A program made the translations under genes and the position numbers. DNA of 6,038 nucleotides. It comes from Candidatus Staskawiczbacteria bacterium (lineage in GTDB: Bacteria; Patescibacteriota; Minisyncoccia; Minisyncoccales; Staskawiczbacteraceae). Of this stretch, positions 1 through 5,219 are shown in pieces. Below the pieces are notes generated by a model. The model saw only the letters and a list, made by a program, of their open reading frames with translations, was not told where the DNA came from and searched no databases. Every line of letters starts with the position of its first letter. Within the stretch, counting starts at the first letter, position 1. The DNA lies in the NCBI GenBank assembly GCA_903913175.1, contig CAIWKF010000132.1:1-6038 (forward strand), written 5' to 3'.

Positions 1-522
1 AATAAATGTATTTACAGGATAACGCAATCTAACAATATCTTCTTTATTTATTTTATAAATTTTAGGTTTAGCTTTCTCAACTGTTTCAAAATAAACTGTT
101 TTTTTTTGTGTTTTACTATCAAAAAAATATGCCTCATGCCCAAGAGTTATAAGCCCAATATTTACTTTACAAAAATTTTGAATAAAAGTAATCACCCTTT
201 CAACGCCGTTGTTAACTACAATATCATCATCACCTAAAAGCCAAACAAAATCGCCTTCAGCCATGTCCATAATTTTAAGTATATTTCTATTAATTCCCAA
301 GTTTTCCTTGTTTTCGTTATATTTTATAATACCTGGATATTTATTTTGAAAAAACTTTACAATTTCGCGGGTATTATCCGAAGATCCGTTATTAGAAATG
401 CAAACTTCAACAGTTCCATTTGCTTTTTGAGCTTGAGGTAAAATGTTATCTAATAGTTTCTCTAAAAAACTAACCCTATTATAAGTGGGGATAGCAATGC
501 TTAATACCGGTTTGTTGCTCAT
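1..522 (-). CDS. Glycosyltransferase family 2, RfbV-like, partial (C-terminus beyond left edge)
   Basis: This is the first 174 codons of an open frame that starts with ATG at 522 and leaves the window at base 1 without a stop. It is a GT-A fold family 2 glycosyltransferase, predicted to move a sugar from a nucleotide-sugar to a lipid-linked glycan at the cytoplasmic face of the membrane. Visible motifs are the N-terminal strand LSIAIPTYNR (residues 7-16), CISNNGSSDNT (41-51) of the nucleotide-binding region, NLG (74-76), and the metal-binding acidic motif GDDD (97-100). The N-terminal pattern resembles RfbV abequosyltransferase, which fits a dideoxysugar locus, but donor specificity cannot be read from sequence. 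It is a paralog of the gene at 1866-2987, with about 50% identity over 174 columns (hand count). Its ATG overlaps the upstream TGA stop as ATGA, implying translational coupling. The coding strand contains an A9 run (bases 99-107). Confidence 0.93.
   Translation of the reverse strand, partial: MSNKPVLSIAIPTYNRVSFLEKLLDNILPQAQKANGTVEVCISNNGSSDNTREIVKFFQNKYPGIIKYNENKENLGINRNILKIMDMAEGDFVWLLGDDDIVVNNGVERVITFIQNFCKVNIGLITLGHEAYFFDSKTQKKTVYFETVEKAKPKIYKINKEDIVRLRYPVNTFI
1..522 (-). repeat. Paralogous segment, copy A (N-terminal GT2 domain)
   Basis: This is one of two direct-orientation copies of a GT2 catalytic domain, the other being at 2469-2987. Protein identity is about 87 of 174 columns (hand count) with one single-residue gap near the end. 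DNA similarity is visible in patches, for example the codons for CISNNGSSD and KYPGIIKYN. The copies are diverged, so this is an old gene duplication or two acquisitions of one family, not a recent repeat. Confidence 0.8.
519..522 (-). other. ATGA stop/start overlap (translational coupling)
   Basis: On the minus strand the TGA stop of the GT-B-like gene (521-519) shares bases with the ATG of the next glycosyltransferase (522-520). No Shine-Dalgarno precedes the ATG, so re-initiation by the terminating ribosome is the likely way in. The junction also supports reading UGA as a stop in this organism. Confidence 0.85.
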
Positions 523-1850
523 ATTTTATTTAATCTAATAATTTTTTCCTTCTTATTGATTGCTTCTAATATTTCCAAAAAACGCTCTCCTGAATTATAT
601 CTTGTTTCTATATAGTTGTTATTGAAATTAGTTTTAAATTCCTCTAAATTTGCTGAATTTGATATTTTTTCCAAATATTTTTCCAATTCAGTAATTGTTT
701 TAAAAGATTTATGACAAGCACCCAATTCCTCAAAGTTATCTGATTCTACTGGATAATTCATAAGTTGTAAAGAAATTTTTCCTCGCATTGATGATTCTAC
801 TAAAGATGTGGAGCAGGAACTCACAAATATGTTTGCTTTTTTAAAAGTATCTTCAATTATTTCTTCTTTTGGAGAAAAGCAAATACCCAGCAACCTTTCT
901 TTAAGTAACTCCCTGTCATCACCGGGGTGAGGACGATAAATAAATTTTAATTTTGCTTTTTTGCACGCCAAAGATAATTGTTTTATAGTCTCTAATTTAA
1001 TTTTTAATAAATCTTTATTATATTTTTCATAATTCTGTCCTAAGTAGCACAATGTAAGATTATCACTAATTTTATTTTCATAGTTTTTATCAATCAAATA
1101 AGGATATCCTGAAATATAAATATCTTCTGGTCTTCTTGCAACTTGTTTTACATATAAGTCCTTGAAATATTCTCCCCAAACTAAAATATAATCAGCTGCT
1201 TTATAATCAAATAGAGACATATGTGAATCTTCCAGTCCATGTTGAACCACTAATGTCGGTATGCCTAATTTTTTAGCTGCCCAAATAACAGCCCTATCAA
1301 TAGGAAGCGAATCTAGCCCCAAAACAATATAATCTGGCTTAATAATTTTTAATTTATTCTCGGTTTTACTTATTAATTCATAAAGATGTTTTGTATTTCC
1401 ATCTTTTAAATAATTATTAACACATAAGTATAAATCAGTCGTACCCATATAACTTATAAAATTTTTTACTGCAAACAACCTATCTTTTCTTCCTTGAACA
1501 ATTAATCCTACAAAGTAATGCTTTTTTGCTTCGTAAATAATTAAATCTGTTTTTAATTTTTGGAATAAAATTATTTTATTACTTTTTAAAGGCTTAAAAA
1601 ATAGCATTAATTTCTGAAAGATTTTATCAAAACAATTAAAAAAGAATAAATACTTTTTATATTTTTTAACAAAAATATCACTATCTTTAATAATTGATTC
1701 CGGCACGCTCTTACCCATAATCATTTTACCAAATACATTAGAAAAATCCCAAATTAAAAATTGAGAAAGCTTTTGTCCGCTCCACGATCTTATATCGCCC
1801 TGTCTGAACTTCTGATAATCATAATCAGATAATATTTTGTTACGGTCCAT
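519..1850 (-). CDS. GT-B-like surface carbohydrate transferase (specificity unknown)
   Basis: A 443-residue soluble-looking protein, probably a GT-B fold transferase of surface-polysaccharide synthesis. The C-terminal half carries a motif series typical of sugar or CDP-glycerol transferases and related capsule enzymes. In order these are PDYIVLGLDS (172-181), GIPTLVVQHG (196-205), AADYILVWGE (218-227), SGYP (247-250), a new domain-like strand LTLCYLGQNY (265-274), RPHPGDD (306-312), and SSCSTSLVESSMRGK (344-358). The QHG turn, the HP motif and the Ser-rich loop followed by Glu are the usual donor-site landmarks. The first 170 residues show no motif I recognise; residues 60-100 are rich in Lys and Phe and could lie against the membrane. 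The start at 1850 is 15 bases after the preceding stop, behind an A-rich leader without a clear Shine-Dalgarno. The gene ends in a TGA that overlaps the next ATG. CDP-glycerol/polyol-phosphate transferase or KpsC/S-like roles are alternatives; donor and acceptor are unknown. Confidence 0.85.
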   Translation of the reverse strand: MDRNKILSDYDYQKFRQGDIRSWSGQKLSQFLIWDFSNVFGKMIMGKSVPESIIKDSDIFVKKYKKYLFFFNCFDKIFQKLMLFFKPLKSNKIILFQKLKTDLIIYEAKKHYFVGLIVQGRKDRLFAVKNFISYMGTTDLYLCVNNYLKDGNTKHLYELISKTENKLKIIKPDYIVLGLDSLPIDRAVIWAAKKLGIPTLVVQHGLEDSHMSLFDYKAADYILVWGEYFKDLYVKQVARRPEDIYISGYPYLIDKNYENKISDNLTLCYLGQNYEKYNKDLLKIKLETIKQLSLACKKAKLKFIYRPHPGDDRELLKERLLGICFSPKEEIIEDTFKKANIFVSSCSTSLVESSMRGKISLQLMNYPVESDNFEELGACHKSFKTITELEKYLEKISNSANLEEFKTNFNNNYIETRYNSGERFLEILEAINKKEKIIRLNKI

Positions 1851-1865
1851 CTTATTTTTTTTAAT

Positions 1866-2987
1866 TTACCTAATTAATCTTTCACTACCCTTAGACATTT
1901 CTGAATTTACAACAACAATATGCATCCAGATATCATGCCATTTCTCTTTATACTTTATTTTAATAAAACATTTATACAAGAATCTTAAAAAAAATGCCGG
2001 GGTTAAATGCAAAATTAAAAAAATAATGGCGAATATTAATGCATCTGTAAATTTTGCTTGATTGAAAAATAATTTTATACAACCCAAAAAAGAAAAATAA
2101 TTAAAATTGCCGAATGCTTTCATGCCAACCATTTCCCTGATGTATCCAATCCTAAACTTTTTTTTCTCATTAATAATGATTATTCTATAATAATCATTAA
2201 TTTGCTTGCAAGATAACAATACATCAGATAATCTGTTTCTGGATATATAATATAACATAAATTTATCTTCTAGAAAAAATTTATAATAGCTTAAATCAAC
2301 ATCAACTATTTTCTTGTTAAATCTTGTTACTTTTAATTTCGGGTATTTTAAAAGCATTAATTGGTATAAAAAGGCGTGGATATAATGGTTACCAGTCGCT
2401 TTTTCAATAACCTCTTTTTCATCTTTAAGCACCTTTCTTACAAAAATTCCATTTAATATCAAAGTAGATATAAATGTATTATCAAGACGTATACCAATTA
2501 TATCTTTAAGTTCCAAATTTTGTACTGCAGGCTCTGACTTTTTTACCGTATCAAAATCAATTACTATTTGTTTAGTTTTTTCATTAATGAAGTGTGAACC
2601 ATGCCCAATATTAATAAGCCCTGTATTTTTGTCACAATAGCCCTTAATAAAACCAACTACCTGCTCCAAGCCGTCTGCAACAATAGAATCATCATCTCCA
2701 AGAAACCAGATAAACTGCCCCTTTGTAATTTCTATAACCTTAAGTAAATTTTTGTCAAAACCTAAATTTTTTTCATTTTTATTATATTTTATTATGCCTG
2801 GATATTTATCTTGAAAACTTCTGATAACTTCTTGAGTTTTATCACTTGAACCATTATTAGAAATGCAAATCTCAACCAAGCCTTTGTATTCTTTAACTTG
2901 GGGAGCAATACAATTTAAAAGTTTTTCCAGAAATTTGGCTCTATTAAAGGTAGGGACTGCGATACTTAATAGTGGATTACTTTCCAT
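1866..2987 (-). CDS. Glycosyltransferase family 2, RfbV (abequosyltransferase)-like
   Basis: A 373-residue GT-A glycosyltransferase, complete. From the ATG at 2987 the motifs are LSIAVPTFNR (7-16), CISNNGSSDKT (41-51), NLGFDKN (74-80) and GDDD (97-100), the last being the likely divalent-metal/nucleotide-sugar site. After the catalytic domain comes a basic, aromatic region, then one strongly hydrophobic segment (about 316-337, ALIFAIIFLILHLTPAF) and a basic tail. This suggests membrane attachment near the C-terminus. An in-frame ATG at 3002 would add MNFLK. I chose 2987 because the paralog at 1-522 starts at the same alignment column, and because the overlap with the upstream gene is then 11 bases, as at the 4280-4290 junction. 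Neither ATG has a Shine-Dalgarno. The resemblance to RfbV-type transferases and the adjacent RfbH-type dehydrase make a deoxysugar donor plausible, but this is inference; RfbV-like GT2 enzymes also occur in loci without dideoxyhexoses. Confidence 0.93.
   Translation of the reverse strand: MESNPLLSIAVPTFNRAKFLEKLLNCIAPQVKEYKGLVEICISNNGSSDKTQEVIRSFQDKYPGIIKYNKNEKNLGFDKNLLKVIEITKGQFIWFLGDDDSIVADGLEQVVGFIKGYCDKNTGLINIGHGSHFINEKTKQIVIDFDTVKKSEPAVQNLELKDIIGIRLDNTFISTLILNGIFVRKVLKDEKEVIEKATGNHYIHAFLYQLMLLKYPKLKVTRFNKKIVDVDLSYYKFFLEDKFMLYYISRNRLSDVLLSCKQINDYYRIIIINEKKKFRIGYIREMVGMKAFGNFNYFSFLGCIKLFFNQAKFTDALIFAIIFLILHLTPAFFLRFLYKCFIKIKYKEKWHDIWMHIVVVNSEMSKGSERLIR
2469..2987 (-). repeat. Paralogous segment, copy B (N-terminal GT2 domain)
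   Basis: This is the partner of the segment at 1-522, in the same orientation about 2.5 kb away, with the GT-B-like gene between them. The start codons of the two copies align column for column when the ATG at 2987 is used, which supports that start over the one at 3002. Confidence 0.8.
2977..2987 (-). other. 11-base gene overlap, dehydrase end / GT2 start
   Basis: The ATG of the GT2 gene lies inside the last codons of the rfbH-like gene, whose TAA is at 2979-2977. The sequence before the ATG is A/T only (TTTTTTAAAA), without a Shine-Dalgarno. If translation began at 3002 instead, the overlap would be 26 bases. Confidence 0.65.
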
Positions 2988-4290
2988 TTTTAAAAAATTC
3001 ATTAAAAGTTTTTTTAATATAATTTAGTTTCTCCCTAGTTATACCCGGGTACACTCCTATCCAAAAAAGATCATTCATAACAATATCTGTGTTCTCTAAA
3101 TTACCAACAACACGATGCTTAATATTTTCATAGGCCGGCTGTTTTAAAAGGTTTCCTCCAAAGAGCATTCTTGTGGCAATATGATTTTTTTCTAAATAAT
3201 TTACAATATCAGCTCTTGTGAAATAGGCTGTTTTTTTTATTAAAATTGGAAATCCAAACCATGATGGCTGGCAATTTTTTTCTATTGCTGGTAATAGTAA
3301 ATATTTTTCATATGGTTTTAATATTTTATAAATTGCATTAAAATTTTCTATTCTTTTTTTTATAAAAAATGGTAATTTTTGAAGTTGAGCAAGCCCAACA
3401 GCTGCCTGCATATCTGTAACTTTTAAATTATACCCTATGTGAGAATAAATATATTTATGGTCATAACCCTTAGGGAGTTTGCCAAGTTGCCAAGAAAATC
3501 TATTTTTGCAGGTATTGTCTTGACCGGGGCCACACCAACAATCTCTACCCCAGTCACGGAAAGAAGCTATTATTTTTTTCAATTCAAAATTATTTGTTAA
3601 AACAGCCCCGCCCTCCCCCATAGTTATATGATGAGCTGGATAAAAGCTATATGTAGAAATATCTCCAAAAGTTCCTGTGTATTTATTTTTATATTTAGAG
3701 CCTAGGGCATCACAATTATCTTCCACTACCCAAAGATTACATTTTTTGGCAATTTTTAATATTTTTTCTAAATTAAATGGATTGCCTAAAGTATGAGCTA
3801 TAAAAATTGCTTTAGTTTTTTTAGAAATAGCTTTTTCAATTTTACTTGTATCTATGTTATAAGTTCCCAATTTTATATCAACAAAAACTGGTATTAAATT
3901 ATTTTGAATAATAGGATTTAAAGTAGTAGGAAAACCACAAGCAATTGTTATAACTTCATCACCTGGTTTTAGTTGTCTTTCCTTTAATTTTGGTGATGTA
4001 AGAGCTGAAATGGCTAGTAAATTTGCCGATGACCCGGAATTTGTAATTAAGCAATATTTTAACCCTAAAAAATCTGCAAATTTTCTTTCAAATTCATCTG
4101 CGTATCTTCCACTGGTAAGCCAAAAATCTAAAGAAGCATCAACAAGATTTATCATTTCTTTCTCATCATAAATTCTACCTGCATAATTTATGCAATCTTT
4201 TTGGGGCAAAAGTTCCTCCTGTTTTTTAAAATTATAAAATTCCTTTACGAGTTTTAAAATTTTTTTCCTTATTTTTTCTTTAGATGCCAT
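2977..4290 (-). CDS. rfbH: RfbH/DdhC-type NDP-4-keto-6-deoxyhexose 3-dehydrase (E1, PMP and [2Fe-2S])
   Basis: 437 residues, the same length I recall for Yersinia DdhC/AscC and Salmonella RfbH, with strong similarity throughout. Family knowledge: E1 uses pyridoxamine phosphate to remove the C3 hydroxyl of CDP-4-keto-6-deoxy-D-glucose. Electrons then come from a separate reductase (E3, DdhD/AscD) through an iron-sulfur cluster, giving CDP-4-keto-3,6-dideoxyglucose. Seen here: NSGSSANLLA (84-93), GFPTT (119-123), and EDNCDALGS (190-198) with Asp194 for the cofactor ring. FYPAHHITMGEGG (216-228) has His220 where ordinary aminotransferases have the PLP lysine. Cys193, Cys251, Cys253 and Cys261 give the exact C-X57-C-X1-C-X7-C cluster motif. 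The fold is that of DegT/DnrJ/EryC1 aminotransferases, but a simple aminotransferase is unlikely given His220. CDP linkage is by homology; dTDP enzymes such as SpnQ belong to the same family. The ATG overlaps the transketolase stop by 11 bases. No E3 gene is in the window. Confidence 0.95.
   Translation of the reverse strand: MASKEKIRKKILKLVKEFYNFKKQEELLPQKDCINYAGRIYDEKEMINLVDASLDFWLTSGRYADEFERKFADFLGLKYCLITNSGSSANLLAISALTSPKLKERQLKPGDEVITIACGFPTTLNPIIQNNLIPVFVDIKLGTYNIDTSKIEKAISKKTKAIFIAHTLGNPFNLEKILKIAKKCNLWVVEDNCDALGSKYKNKYTGTFGDISTYSFYPAHHITMGEGGAVLTNNFELKKIIASFRDWGRDCWCGPGQDNTCKNRFSWQLGKLPKGYDHKYIYSHIGYNLKVTDMQAAVGLAQLQKLPFFIKKRIENFNAIYKILKPYEKYLLLPAIEKNCQPSWFGFPILIKKTAYFTRADIVNYLEKNHIATRMLFGGNLLKQPAYENIKHRVVGNLENTDIVMNDLFWIGVYPGITREKLNYIKKTFNEFFKNGK
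4280..4290 (-). other. 11-base gene overlap, transketolase C end / dehydrase start
   Basis: The rfbH-like ATG at 4290 lies inside the final codons of the transketolase C subunit, whose TAA is at 4282-4280. An A-run directly precedes the ATG and there is no Shine-Dalgarno. The start is supported by the encoded length of 437, matching characterised family members as recalled. Confidence 0.75.
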
Positions 4291-5212
4291 TTTTTTTATA
4301 TATATTCATTATTTCTTTATAAATGCTGTTTGAATCTATTTTATAGTATTTTCTTAAATATTCTTGGTTTCCAATAATTGCCTCATACTTGTCTTTTATG
4401 CCAAATGCCTTTAAAGTAATATTCCTTAAATTATTTTCTATTAAAATCTCAGCTATACTGCTGTATAAACCACCAACAATCTTGTGGTCTTCTATTGTAA
4501 ATATATATTTAATATCATTTAATTCTTTTATTAATGAGGTTTTATTTATTGGTTTTAATGTGTGCAGGCTAATTAATTTTAGATTGTATTTACTTTCCGA
4601 TAATTTTTTTACAGTTTTAATGCCAGTTTCTAAGGAACTACCTGTTGTAATAATTAATCCATCTTTCCCGTTTCTTAAAATTGAAGGTTTGCCAAGAATA
4701 ATTTTGTCGTCTGTTTTATGAAAACTTTCTTTTGCATTTTTTTCAAACCTTATATATGTTGGTTGCTTTGTTTTGTAAGATTGTAAAATAAGATTCTTCA
4801 TTTCAATTTGATCAGCTGGAGATAATATTACTAAATTAGGAAAAGCTTTTAATACAGACACGTCTTCAATGCCATAATGGCTGGATCCATGAGTTCCATA
4901 GGTAATTCCAGAACCAGCTCCTATTATTTTTACATTTAAATTTTGGTAGCATACATCATTTCTTATTTGTTCTAGACATCTGAAAATAACAAATGGAACA
5001 AAAGAAAAAACATAAGGTTTTTTGCCAGCTAAAGCTAGGCCCGCAGCAACGCCCATCATGTTTTGCTCGGCAATGCCACAATTCAAAAAGCGGCCAGGAA
5101 ATTTTTTAGAAAATTCTAGAATAAAAGGAAAACCCAAATCACCGGTTAAAAGATAAATATCTTTGTCCTTCATGGCCAATAAAATTAAATTGTTTATAAA
5201 TGTTTGTCTCAT
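4280..5212 (-). CDS. Split transketolase, C-terminal (pyrimidine + C-terminal domain) subunit
   Basis: 310 residues, the usual size for the C-terminal half of two-gene transketolases. It should pair with the product of 5220-6038 to form a ThDP enzyme that moves a two-carbon ketol unit between sugars. The pyrimidine-binding domain is about 1-165: GDLG (24-27), GIAEQNMMGVAAGLA (46-60) with Glu49 as the cofactor-activating glutamate, the loop THGSSHYGIED (107-117), SPAD (131-134) and YIR (153-155). The C-terminal domain is about 180-300, with TIEDH (239-243) and GGLYSSIAE (247-255). Compared with E. coli TktA (numbering from memory), Arg358 and Arg520 correspond to Arg2 and Arg155 and are kept. 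Ser385, His461 and Asp469 correspond to Pro29, Gly100 and His108 and are changed, so ordinary pentose-phosphate specificity is doubtful. The start lies 7 bases after the partner's stop, without a Shine-Dalgarno. DXS or dehydrogenase E1-beta are less likely, judging by the partner's transketolase histidines. Confidence 0.92.
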   Translation of the reverse strand: MRQTFINNLILLAMKDKDIYLLTGDLGFPFILEFSKKFPGRFLNCGIAEQNMMGVAAGLALAGKKPYVFSFVPFVIFRCLEQIRNDVCYQNLNVKIIGAGSGITYGTHGSSHYGIEDVSVLKAFPNLVILSPADQIEMKNLILQSYKTKQPTYIRFEKNAKESFHKTDDKIILGKPSILRNGKDGLIITTGSSLETGIKTVKKLSESKYNLKLISLHTLKPINKTSLIKELNDIKYIFTIEDHKIVGGLYSSIAEILIENNLRNITLKAFGIKDKYEAIIGNQEYLRKYYKIDSNSIYKEIMNIYKKNGI

Positions 5213-5219
5213 TTTATTG

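Noticed and set aside
1851..1865. Promoter or terminator in the 15-base gap
   Set aside because: The gap is too short, holds only an A/T run and shows no inverted repeat; the T8 run reads as an A-rich leader for the downstream gene on the minus strand.
1837..2061. Plus-strand open frame of 74 codons
   Set aside because: It lies opposite the well-supported GT2 C-terminus and the GT-B start. Its hydrophobic and lysine-rich composition is what A/T-rich antisense DNA gives, and it has no recognisable domain.
2977..4290. Ordinary PLP-dependent sugar aminotransferase
   Set aside because: The PLP lysine position is His220 and the four cysteines of the E1 cluster motif are present with exact spacing, which marks the 3-dehydrase subgroup instead.
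4389..4721. Plus-strand open frame of 110 codons
   Set aside because: It is wholly antisense to the C-terminal domain of the transketolase C subunit, whose motifs are conserved; a shadow frame.
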